21,780 nucleotides of DNA, from positions 1 through 21,780 of the forward strand of contig JAEWNN010000090.1 of assembly GCA_023457035.1 (NCBI GenBank), given 5' to 3'. Under the pieces are notes generated by a model, which made no database searches, was not told where the DNA came from, and saw only the letters and a list, made by a program, of their open reading frames with translations. The position numbers and the translations under genes were made by a program. This document shows positions 16,501 to 21,780 of the stretch, piece after piece (within the stretch, counting starts at the first letter, position 1; each line of letters opens with the position of its first letter). This DNA comes from Verrucomicrobiota bacterium (GTDB taxonomy: Bacteria > Verrucomicrobiota > Verrucomicrobiia > Opitutales > Opitutaceae).

Positions 16501-17352
16501 TGGCAGTACGCGGCGGGCACGCCGACGACCCAGTCCGCTCTCACGGACCGGGCCACCCTCGAGGCCACCGCGACCGGGGTCGACGCACAGGGTCGGTTGA
16601 TCTACGCGCCGCAGTACACGCCGGAGGCGGGCTCGCTGGTCGCCTACGCACGCGTTTCGCCTCCGGGACTCACGCTGACCTCCGACAACGAGTCCGAGGG
16701 TTACGAACTCGAGTTCACGGCCAACCCGACTCCGGGCCTGCGCATGACGTTCAACGCCTCCAAGACCACCGGTGTGCGCACCAACGTCGGCTCGGCCGAC
16801 CTCGACGCGACCGTGGCCTACATGGATGCGCAGATCCTCGGCGCGGCCGGCGACATGCGCCAGTACAACGGCGCCTATGTTCGCGGTAACGAGATCCGTC
16901 AGCTCTACGCCCAGTGGCGTGGAAACTACGCGCTCTCGAAACTGCAGGACGGCGCGGCCGTCGCGGAGCTCCGCAAGTGGCGCTTCAACCTGGTGGCGAA
17001 CTACACGTTCTACACCGGTGCGATCAAGGGCGCGTTCGTGGGCGGCGGTTACCGCTGGCAGAGCAAGAACATCATCGGTTACCCGATGATCTACAGCACC
17101 ACCAGCAACTACGGCACCTTCGATCTCTCGAAGCCGTATTATGGTCCGTCGGAAGACGCCATCGACCTGTGGATGGGCTATTCGCGCAAGCTCACCGAGA
17201 AGATCGATTGGAAGATCCAGCTCAACGTGCGCAACGTCGGCGACAAGGACGGGCTCATCCCGATCACTGTCCAGCCCGACGGTGTCACCCCGGCGGCCTT
17301 CCGCATCCGGCCGTCGCAGGAGTGGAGCATCACGAACACCTTCACGTTCTGA
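13579..17352 (+). CDS. TonB-dependent outer membrane receptor
   Basis: A 1257-aa outer-membrane transporter energised by TonB. A basic N-terminus and hydrophobic stretch (MHRTKRNTLLASLALAG) form a signal peptide, probably cut near PLAA (after residue 23). An Ala/Pro linker and a TonB-box-like DLVVLSPFEV (41-50) follow. The plug domain runs from about 60 to 195 and includes RIRTDLRDVGSSISVVTKEF and RGANTIMFGLGSPAGIIN (170-187). The rest is a long 22-strand-type barrel ending in Phe (ITNTFTF), as outer-membrane proteins do. The plug and N-terminal style resemble the large TonB receptors common in Opitutaceae. The substrate is not evident: there is no SusD partner, glycoside hydrolase or siderophore gene alongside. 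The ATG at 13579 is chosen because the signal peptide starts there; no Shine-Dalgarno is seen. A strong terminator lies 33 bp after the stop. Confidence 0.95.
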   Translation: MHRTKRNTLLASLALAGTWPLAAQTAAPAPAEPTPAASEADLVVLSPFEVTATSDSGYVATDTLAGTRIRTDLRDVGSSISVVTKEFLKDIGATNNATLLQYTTNTEVAGTLGTYAGLGNGQTLNETSTLRNANPNQRVRGLSSANNTRDFFVTDIPWDSYNVERVDIQRGANTIMFGLGSPAGIINASVNNATYLNKGQAEFRYGSYGSMRGSLDYNRVLIDDVLSIRLSGLLDNKKFQQDPAYEDDHRFTVALRFDPKLIKAEGFNTSFKAKYEAGEIKANRARVLPPYDSFSPWYRGIEQNADGSYTANSGLGEMAVNYATDVNATSNPWIGQTAANQQQPIWFIDGNDGHLAQIYGGFVNRGARTTTGVVQGASANLVNQRYGDMFPGIRGFASYAVQAALPGFQDGQYRDKSLIDSGVFDFYNQLIDGDTKKEFANWNAYNLDFTQTAFGDRLGLQVTYDRQWYKNGGESLLNNPALSVDILRNLGDRPDVAATAPASNPNFGRAYVVGGPGTGSSFESTREAFRVSLFGELRAADLFGKDSFWTKLLGRHRFNGVYSKDTYDTESLGWQMYAHSQAWAGYWNQNTGSNISITERPPVAVIYLGSGHTVPANIPGITGDVALTSGNVYHFDSTWKADASVGFGDPWTVPAELTSLISNATPTYQASNPANYVGWNSNFRDDLLSYDNGADPRLLTRASLAQRKVKSYAGTWQAYLWNDAIVPTLGWRYDEVKTWSGGSADAKAVSSNRGILNIDPEVYHLASEYSIYKSHSTAGGVVMHLNKFLPKDALPLNVSLSFNKSKNFEVTNTRSDFYGNPIGNPSGETKEYGVTLSTKDGKYSLRVQKYETSGKNVSMDTSLDGLSNTINQGLKFRNVLLYRMSNYTWDSREAEPTTTASTAHGKRFIWYQGFVDNTTGKVVADWDETNPSATPQPANTTLETVEQAAQRRDASIRAWNDIQTFMAGKGYFNAWQYAAGTPTTQSALTDRATLEATATGVDAQGRLIYAPQYTPEAGSLVAYARVSPPGLTLTSDNESEGYELEFTANPTPGLRMTFNASKTTGVRTNVGSADLDATVAYMDAQILGAAGDMRQYNGAYVRGNEIRQLYAQWRGNYALSKLQDGAAVAELRKWRFNLVANYTFYTGAIKGAFVGGGYRWQSKNIIGYPMIYSTTSNYGTFDLSKPYYGPSEDAIDLWMGYSRKLTEKIDWKIQLNVRNVGDKDGLIPITVQPDGVTPAAFRIRPSQEWSITNTFTF

Positions 17353-17385
17353 TCCCCCTCGCGACTTCCTGATTGCAAGACTATC

Positions 17386-17420
17386 GGCCGCCGCAGCCTC
17401 GCGCTGCGGCGGCCTTTTTT
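17386..17420 (+). terminator. Rho-independent terminator of the TonB receptor gene
   Basis: A perfect 11-bp stem (GGCCGCCGCAG at 17386-17396 with CTGCGGCGGCC at 17404-17414) with a 7-nt loop is followed by six T (17415-17420). The gene is thus a monocistronic unit at its 3' end. The 170 bp from here to the convergent PhzF gene holds nothing I can recognise. Confidence 0.95.
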
Positions 17421-17593
17421 GTGGGCGGATGCGCCCCGCGTCTCCCGCCTCTCCGCGCGACTTACGCGAAGTGCCGTGGGCAACACCTGCCCCCGTCGTG
17501 GCCGCCGCTCCTCTGGCTGCAACACTGGGCTGGCCGGCGCGCAGGCCGGTGGCACGCCCGGGGGAGCGGCCGAATCCCTTCACGCCGCGTCGC

Positions 17594-18373
17594 CTATACC
17601 TCGATCTGCCCCCGCATGTAGGTGACGGCGTGGCCGGCAATCTTCACGCGATCACCGTCGACCTCGCACCAGAGACGGCCGCCGCGGGCGGAGAGCTGCT
17701 CGGCCCGCAGTCGGGGCTTGCCGAGTCGTTTCGACCAGTACGGGGTGAGCGTGCAGTGCGCGCTGCCGGTGACGGAGTCCTCGTCGATGCCGGCCTTCGG
17801 GGCGAAGAAACGGGAGACGAAGTCGACGCTCTTGCCCGGTGCGGTGGCGATGACGCCGAAGCAGTCGAGCGCGGCCAGTTTGGCGAGATCGGGAGCGAGC
17901 GCGCGCAACTCCTCCTCGCGCCGGAAGACGGCGAGGTAGTTGTTCGTCTTCCAAATCTGGAACGGCTTGGCGCCGAGCGCCTCGGTGAGCGCGGGGCTGG
18001 TCTCGGCGGCCAGCGGCGGGCGTGCGGGGAAATCGAGCATGATGCGCCCGCTCTCGCGCGAGACGGCGACCGGGCCGCTCATCGTCTCGAAACGGATCGG
18101 GTCCTCGGCGTGGGCCAGGTGGGTCCAGAGCACATGCGCTGCGGCGAGCGTCGCGTGGCCGCAGAGGTCGATCTCGACCTTCGGAGTGAACCAGCGGAGG
18201 TGGAAGGCATTGCCCCGGGGGACGAAGAACGCCGTCTCCGCGTGGTTGTTCTCCATGGCGAGCGACTGGAGCATCGCGGCGGGCAGCCAGCGCTTGAGGG
18301 GGACGACGCCGGCGGGGTTTCCGGTGAAGACTCGGTCGGCGAAGGCGTCGACATGGTAGTAGTCGAGGGTCAT
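17594..18373 (-). CDS. PhzF family isomerase/epimerase-like protein
   Basis: A 259-aa protein of the PhzF / diaminopimelate-epimerase fold, the usual family length. Seen: VDAFADRVFTGNPAGVV (residues 8-24), the catalytic Glu E46 in NNHAETAFFV (the family's general acid/base), LCGHATLAAAHVL (70-82), and DEDSVTGSAHC (197-207). In PhzF itself the reaction is isomerisation of dihydro-hydroxyanthranilate in phenazine synthesis, but no other phenazine genes are here. Most homologues act on other, mostly unknown small molecules, so I assign only the family. The ATG at 18373 begins the conserved N-terminus; the frame stays open upstream without protein-like content. That ATG overlaps the stop codon of the mtnA-like ORF (ATGA), suggesting translational coupling or a remnant of an operon. 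Confidence 0.93.
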   Translation of the reverse strand: MTLDYYHVDAFADRVFTGNPAGVVPLKRWLPAAMLQSLAMENNHAETAFFVPRGNAFHLRWFTPKVEIDLCGHATLAAAHVLWTHLAHAEDPIRFETMSGPVAVSRESGRIMLDFPARPPLAAETSPALTEALGAKPFQIWKTNNYLAVFRREEELRALAPDLAKLAALDCFGVIATAPGKSVDFVSRFFAPKAGIDEDSVTGSAHCTLTPYWSKRLGKPRLRAEQLSARGGRLWCEVDGDRVKIAGHAVTYMRGQIEV

Positions 18374-18699
18374 GGCGAGAGGTCCTGGCTGCGGGTGTTG
18401 GGGACGGGGGAGGCGAGTGCGGAGAAGCGGCCGCGCGGAGCGCGGCCGGTGGCGGGCCGGAGTCCTCGCCTGGTGGCCGGCGCGGTGACGCGGCGGGCCG
18501 GGGCGATCCCGACCGGGGAAGGGGCGGCGGTTCGGGTGTCCGGGAAAATAGTACGACGGGCGAACGCCGGTCCGCGGGCGCCGGCGGTGGCGGCGAGGCG
18601 ATGCGGCGACGCCGTCCGGTCGATGCCGACGGCGGCGCCGTCCGGTTCGGGCCAGATCGTGCGGTAGGGTATGCCCGCGACGTTCACGGGGCCGAGCAT
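18370..18699 (-). pseudogene. mtnA: mtnA-like N-terminal remnant (methylthioribose-1-phosphate isomerase fragment)
   Basis: A 109-codon ORF whose N-terminus, VNVAGIPYRTIW followed by DGAAVGIDRTASPHR, closely resembles the start of MtnA as I recall it (xVxGxPYRTIW, DGxxVxIIDQTxLPH). MtnA is normally about 340-380 aa and converts methylthioribose 1-phosphate to methylthioribulose 1-phosphate in methionine salvage. After about residue 35 the similarity ends. The RGAPAIG-type motif and the rest of the enzyme are not seen in any of the three minus-strand frames down to phzF. The tail is Arg/Ala/Pro-rich and ends in TGA overlapping the phzF ATG. Inside it is an 8-bp GC hairpin (18428-18448). I read it as a decayed or truncated mtnA. 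A short genuine peptide, or chance, cannot be excluded. Confidence 0.45.
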
Positions 18700-19020
18700 G
18701 GGGACTCGCCGGGGCCACCGCAAGGACGCGCATTGAGGGGGTGAGCACAAAGCGGAGAGCCGGCGGGGGCGGGCTCGGCGGCCCCGGGCGGAGGGAAACC
18801 GGCGACCTTTCCCGGCCCGGCCGTTGCGGAAGGCGGGTCCCGTCGCACGTTGGGACCGGGGCGACCGGCGCCGAGCGGCAGTAACGGCGCGGTCGTGGCG
18901 GAGGGCACCCTGCGCCATGTGATCGTCTCCAATTCTTGACGCCGCCCCGGTGCCGGGACGGTGAGACTTGGCGGCCGGCCCGCCGCGGGACCGGCCCCCC
19001 CAACAAAGGAGAACACTCCG
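18374..19020. other. Intergenic region between phzF and the KamA-family gene
   Basis: 647 bp that is mostly very GC-rich. The phzF-proximal half carries the mtnA-like remnant on the minus strand. The other half (18700-19020) has several overlapping open frames of Arg/Pro/Ala-rich composition with no domain or motif. A TTGACG hexamer (18936-18941) could be a -35 for the KamA-family gene, but no good -10 follows at 16-18 bp. I see no intact gene here. Confidence 0.6.
19004..19020 (+). promoter_or_regulatory. Strong Shine-Dalgarno site of the KamA-family gene
   Basis: CAAAGGAGAACACTCCG directly precedes the ATG at 19021; AAGGAG (19006-19011) is 9 nt upstream. This fixes the start. It is the only near-perfect ribosome binding site before any gene in the window. 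Confidence 0.85.
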
Positions 19021-20427
19021 ATGATCGCCCGACACGCCATCCCACCCCGCCGGTTCCGCGTCTATCAGCGCGACGACCTCCCGCGCATCCCGCAGTTGGC
19101 GAAGCTCGATCCCGGCACCCGGCTGGCGATGCGCGCGGTCGCCCAGGTGCTCCCGTTTCGGGTCAACGACTACGTGGTCGAGGAGCTCATCGATTGGGAC
19201 AACGTGCCCGAGGATCCGCTCTTCCAGCTCTCGTTCCCGCAGCCCGAGATGCTCGCCCCGGAGGAGCTGGAGCGCCTGGTGCAGTTACTCGCCGACGCGG
19301 CGCCCCGGGAGCGGATCGACCGTGCCGTGCGCCAGATCCAGCAGAGCCTCAACCCGCACCCGGCCGGCCAGATGGAGCTCAATGTGCCCTATCTCGACGG
19401 GCGGCCGCTGCCGGGGATGCAGCACAAGTATCGGGACACGGTGCTGTTCTTCCCCAGCCACGGCCAGACCTGCCACACGTACTGCACCTACTGTTTCCGG
19501 TGGCCGCAGTTTGCGGGCATCGACGACCTGAAGTTCGCCAGCCGGCAGACCGAAATGCTCGTCGCCTACCTCAAGCAGCACCCCGAGGTGAGCAACGTGC
19601 TCTTCACCGGCGGCGACCCGATGGTGATGCGTGCAAGCCTCCTGCGCCGCTACCTCGAGCCGTTGCTCGATCCGGAACTCGAACACATCACCGCGATCCG
19701 CCTCGGCACGAAGGCCCCGGTCTGGTGGCCGTACCGGTTCGTCAACGATCCCGACTCCGACGATCTCCTCCGCCTCTTCGGGGAGGTACGCGACGCCGGC
19801 AAGCACCTGGCGGTCATGGCCCACTACAGCCATCCCAACGAGCTGCGTACGCCGGTGGCGCAGCTGGCCCTGCGACGTATCCAAAGCGCGGGAGCGGTGG
19901 TGCGCTGCCAGGCGCCGCTGGTCCGCCACGTCAACGACGAGGCCGACACCTGGGCCGATCTCTGGCGCCTGCAGGTGCGCCTCGGGGCGATCCCATACTA
20001 CATGTTCGTCGAGCGCGACACGGGTCCGAAAGGCTACTTCGAGGTCCCGCTGGCGCAGTGCTTCGAGATCTTCCAGCGTGCGTACCGGCGCGTGTCGGGC
20101 TTGGAGCGCACGGTGCGGGGGCCCTCGATGTCGGCCACGCCGGGCAAGGTGATCGTCAACGGCATCGCCGAGATCATGGGCGAGAAGGTCTTCGCTCTGC
20201 GTTTCGTGCAGGCGCGGGATCCCGACTGGGTCCGCCGTCCGTTCTACGCGAAGTTCGACGAGCGCGCGACCTGGCTCGACCAGCTCGAGCCGGCCTTCGG
20301 CGCGCGGGAGTTCTTCTTCGAACGGCGGTTGCGGGAGATGGCGACCGTGCAGCAGGCGCCAGCCTTCGGGCACCGTGTGGTGCCGCGGCGCAAGCTGACC
20401 GTTTTCGGCCATGTCGAGTGGGAGTGA
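19021..20427 (+). CDS. KamA family radical SAM protein (lysine 2,3-aminomutase-like)
   Basis: A 468-aa radical SAM enzyme of the lysine 2,3-aminomutase family. The [4Fe-4S]/SAM motif CxxxCxxC is C151-HTY-C155-TY-C158, followed by FRWPQF. The SAM-binding LFTGGDPMV (GGDP 197-200) is present. K376 in SATPGKVIVNG sits in the region where aminomutases carry their PLP-binding lysine, so PLP use is plausible; equating K376 with that lysine is my inference. True lysine 2,3-aminomutase acts in lysine fermentation or N-acetyl-beta-lysine synthesis, and EpmB modifies EF-P. Neither acetyltransferase, efp nor lysine-degradation genes are nearby, so the substrate stays open. The start is fixed by a strong Shine-Dalgarno site. 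No T-tract terminator follows; a region of inverted repeats lies before feoA. Confidence 0.92.
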   Translation: MIARHAIPPRRFRVYQRDDLPRIPQLAKLDPGTRLAMRAVAQVLPFRVNDYVVEELIDWDNVPEDPLFQLSFPQPEMLAPEELERLVQLLADAAPRERIDRAVRQIQQSLNPHPAGQMELNVPYLDGRPLPGMQHKYRDTVLFFPSHGQTCHTYCTYCFRWPQFAGIDDLKFASRQTEMLVAYLKQHPEVSNVLFTGGDPMVMRASLLRRYLEPLLDPELEHITAIRLGTKAPVWWPYRFVNDPDSDDLLRLFGEVRDAGKHLAVMAHYSHPNELRTPVAQLALRRIQSAGAVVRCQAPLVRHVNDEADTWADLWRLQVRLGAIPYYMFVERDTGPKGYFEVPLAQCFEIFQRAYRRVSGLERTVRGPSMSATPGKVIVNGIAEIMGEKVFALRFVQARDPDWVRRPFYAKFDERATWLDQLEPAFGAREFFFERRLREMATVQQAPAFGHRVVPRRKLTVFGHVEWE

Positions 20428-20574
20428 ACGCCTCGGAGGAGCGGCCGCTCGAGGGCGCTGGGAAGTTGGCCCGGCTGGCCCTCACGCCACGCGCGGCGGG
20501 CAACTCGGCGTAGACGCGTGCCGGGGAGGGGCGTCATGGGGATGCGACAATGCGGATCGATCGGTGCAGAGATT

Positions 20575-20617
20575 GACCATTGTGCCGTACGGCAGAACAC
20601 GACTTGGCACGATGGTC
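20575..20617. repeat. 12-bp inverted repeat with an internal 12-bp palindrome
   Basis: GACCATTGTGCC (20575-20586) pairs with GGCACGATGGTC (20606-20617) over all 12 positions, one as G-U, around a 19-nt loop. Overlapping the left arm is the perfect palindrome TGCCGTACGGCA (20583-20594). The two pairings are mutually exclusive, so an RNA could switch between them. There is no T tract, so it is not a normal terminator. Confidence 0.5.
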
Positions 20618-20636
20618 GCTAGACGGTCGCCGCAGG

Positions 20637-20654
20637 TTCTCCCTCACGGGAGAA
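20637..20654. repeat. 7-bp hairpin (TTCTCCC/GGGAGAA)
   Basis: TTCTCCC (20637-20643) and GGGAGAA (20648-20654) form a perfect stem with a TCAC tetraloop, 20 nt after the larger inverted repeat and about 120 nt before feoA. The tail is not T-rich (TGTGCATC), so it is not a clear terminator. Confidence 0.45.
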
Positions 20655-20736
20655 TGTGCATCTGTGGAATCCGTGGCCCCAAGTTCATGTTGCTTGAGCG
20701 GAGGTGAGGGAGGGGGCGGATTTCCAAAGATTTCGG

Positions 20737-20767
20737 TTGAGAACGAGTCTCAGTCTGCCGATATACC
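20737..20767 (+). promoter_or_regulatory. Fur-box-like operator overlapping a putative feoA promoter
   Basis: TGAGAACGAGTCTCA (20738-20752) is a 7-1-7 inverted repeat symmetric in its outer five base pairs (TGAGA/TCTCA). It resembles the TGAxAATxATTxTCA core recognised by Fur-type repressors. It overlaps TTGAGA (20737-20742, 5/6 to a -35); TATACC (20762-20767, 4/6) could be the -10 with a 19-bp spacer. The feoA ATG begins 7 nt after that -10, so a transcript from here would be leaderless or nearly so. Iron regulation is an inference from the operator shape plus the genes controlled. Confidence 0.55.
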
Positions 20768-20774
20768 CACTGTC

Positions 20775-21044
20775 ATGTCGACCAACCCGACCGCCGATTG
20801 TCTGAAGACCCTCCCGCTGTGCCTGCTCGCCCCCGGCGCGCAGGCGGAGATCTTCCGCCTGGGCGGCAAGGACGCCATCAACCACCGCCTGCGTGAGCTG
20901 GGTTTCTGCGAGGCGGCCACCGTGAAGAAGATCTCGGGACGCCACACGGTGATGTGCGAGGTCTGCGGGACGAAACTGGCCATCAGTGCCGAGCTCGCGC
21001 AGTTGATCCACGTCCAGCCGCTGGCGGCGGCGGGCGCGGCGTGA
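20775..21044 (+). CDS. feoA: FeoA family ferrous iron transport protein A
   Basis: An 89-aa cytoplasmic SH3-like protein that works with FeoB in ferrous iron uptake. The family pattern is seen in CLLAPGAQAEIFRLGG, then INHRLRELGFCEAATVKKIS and the closing strand GTKLAISAELAQLIHV. Length is typical (75-90 aa). An unusual detail is CEVCG (C61, C64), a CxxC pair in the strand where many FeoA proteins have an IEVRVRG-like sequence; whether it binds metal is unknown. The ATG at 20775 is chosen because the protein-like region starts there; there is no Shine-Dalgarno site. feoB follows after 95 bp, probably in one operon. Confidence 0.93.
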   Translation: MSTNPTADCLKTLPLCLLAPGAQAEIFRLGGKDAINHRLRELGFCEAATVKKISGRHTVMCEVCGTKLAISAELAQLIHVQPLAAAGAA

Positions 21045-21139
21045 GCCGCGGCGCCGGCGGCGTGCCGGGACACGCGCGGCGTGTGCGGCCCGGCCCACGG
21101 CGGTGTCCCCACGCAGTGTCCTGATTTCAAAGACGCACC

Positions 21140-21780
21140 ATGGCCGAGCCCGTCTTCGCCCTTGTCGGCAACCCCAACTGCGGGAAAACCACGCTGTTCA
21201 ACGCGCTCACCGGCTTGCGCCAGAAGGTGGGCAACTACCCGGGGGTGACGGTCGAGAAGAAGGTGGGCGAGTGCTTCTCCCAGCACGGGAAGCGGCTGCG
21301 CCTGATCGATCTGCCCGGCGCCTACAGCCTGGCGGCGCGTTCGCCCGACGAGGCGGTGCTGCGCGATGTGCTGCTCGGCCGCCGCACCGACACGCCGCGG
21401 CCCGACCGCATCGTGTGCATCGTCGACGCGGCCAACCTCGAGCGGAACCTCTACTTCGCCTCGCAGATCCTCGACCTCGGCCTGCCGGTCATCGTCGCGC
21501 TCAACATGATGGACCATGCGGCCGCCGCCGGGCTGCGGATCGATGCGGCCGCGCTCTCGCGGCGGCTCGGTGTGCCGGTGGTCCCGTGTCAGGCGAACTC
21601 GGGTACGGGGTTGCTCGCGCTGCGCGTGGCGATGAGCCGGGCGGATCTCGCGCCGGCGCCGCGGCCGTTCTGGAAGCTGCCGGCGGAGCTGGCGCCGGCG
21701 GTCGATGAATTGGTGGCCGTGCTGCGCCGGGCCGGCCGGGGGGCGGAGGCGCCGGCGCGCGCCGAGGCGCTGCTGCTGCT
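21140..21780 (+). CDS. feoB: Ferrous iron transporter FeoB, N-terminal GTPase domain (3' end outside window)
   Basis: The first 213 codons of FeoB, the inner-membrane Fe(II) transporter. The frame stays open to the window end, and full-length FeoB is usually 600-800 aa. GTPase motifs: G1 GNPNCGKT (10-17); switch I NYPGVTVEKK with the G2 Thr; G3 DLPG (57-60, in DLPGAYSL); G4 NMMD (122-125); and a G5-like CQANSGTG. The helical spacer (GDI-like) domain begins near the end of the fragment. The membrane part lies beyond the window. The ATG at 21140 is three residues before the first strand (MAEPVFALVGN) and is preceded by no Shine-Dalgarno sequence. It shares feoA's presumed iron-responsive promoter. 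Confidence 0.97.
   Translation, partial: MAEPVFALVGNPNCGKTTLFNALTGLRQKVGNYPGVTVEKKVGECFSQHGKRLRLIDLPGAYSLAARSPDEAVLRDVLLGRRTDTPRPDRIVCIVDAANLERNLYFASQILDLGLPVIVALNMMDHAAAAGLRIDAAALSRRLGVPVVPCQANSGTGLLALRVAMSRADLAPAPRPFWKLPAELAPAVDELVAVLRRAGRGAEAPARAEALLL

Larger units (their letters stand above)
20428..20774. other. Intergenic region with inverted repeats upstream of feoA
   Basis: 347 bp without a credible gene; base composition is lower in G+C than the flanking genes. It contains the inverted repeats at 20575-20617 and 20637-20654 and, close to feoA, a Fur-box-like palindrome with promoter-like hexamers. The in-frame extension of feoA back to 20580 passes through these structures and is not protein-like. 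Confidence 0.6.

Noticed and set aside
13603..17640. 1345-codon open frame antisense to the TonB receptor
   Set aside because: It is a GC-rich shadow in the opposite frame: Arg/Gly/Val/Glu-rich composition, no signal, domain or motif, while the plus-strand receptor is clear end to end.
18428..18448. 8-bp GC hairpin upstream of phzF as a terminator or attenuator
   Set aside because: There is no T tract on either strand and it is composed only of G and C in the stem, so it is not distinguishable from background.
18936..20513. 525-codon frame overlapping the KamA-family gene
   Set aside because: It is an Arg/Ala/Pro-rich alternative frame of the same strand; the radical SAM motifs and ribosome binding site belong to the other frame.
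20640..20720. Possible tRNA near the hairpin before feoA
   Set aside because: I could find no acceptor stem, anticodon loop and GTTCGA-type T loop in the right arrangement.
1..21780. CRISPR array, insertion sequence, prophage or plasmid origin
   Set aside because: No regularly spaced direct repeats, transposase or integrase motifs, phage structural genes or iterons were seen on either strand.

Overview
This 21.8 kb window comes from a high-G+C, Gram-negative chromosome, most likely from the Verrucomicrobiota family Opitutaceae. The Gram-negative assignment rests on an outer-membrane TonB-dependent receptor, a KDO-pathway isomerase (kdsD) and a lipoprotein. The Opitutaceae suggestion is an inference from the receptor's N-terminal style (a VVLSPFEV TonB-box-like segment after an Ala/Pro linker), from general gene content, and from how few starts have a Shine-Dalgarno sequence. 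Pyruvate:ferredoxin oxidoreductase, FeoAB ferrous-iron uptake and a KamA-family radical SAM enzyme fit an anaerobic or microaerobic lifestyle.

Layout. Bases 1-3002 hold the C-terminal half of pyruvate:ferredoxin oxidoreductase (nifJ), a clear intrinsic terminator, and a dihydroorotate-dehydrogenase-like flavoprotein. A 328-bp gap with short repeats and a hairpin follows, then a hemolysin III/TrhA membrane protein. From 4015 to 8095 the minus strand carries a large membrane-bound hybrid histidine kinase and a CPBP-family membrane protein. The plus strand then has a long-chain polyprenyl diphosphate synthase, an ECF sigma factor, a one-TM protein in the anti-sigma position, and a YjbQ-family protein. 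kdsD (minus) and a TPR/LysM lipoprotein (plus) are divergently arranged.

A 395-bp non-coding leader with nested inverted repeats precedes a 1257-aa TonB-dependent receptor, which ends at a textbook terminator. A PhzF-family protein lies on the minus strand. Directly upstream of it, and overlapping its start by ATGA, is a short ORF whose first ~35 residues look like the N-terminus of methylthioribose-1-phosphate isomerase (MtnA), with the rest of the enzyme missing. A KamA-family radical SAM gene follows, with the only strong ribosome binding site in the window. Next is a non-coding stretch with inverted repeats, then feoA behind a Fur-box-like palindrome, and the start of feoB, which runs off the window.

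Functional themes are ferredoxin-linked pyruvate metabolism, envelope biogenesis and stress (KDO, polyprenyl diphosphate, ECF sigma, LysM lipoprotein), and uptake across the outer and inner membranes (TonB receptor, FeoAB). I found no CRISPR array, insertion sequence, tRNA/rRNA or phage module. Most of the window is ordinary core-type sequence. The items most worth checking are the mtnA-like remnant, the structured TonB-receptor leader, the inverted repeats before feoA, and the sigma/anti-sigma pair.
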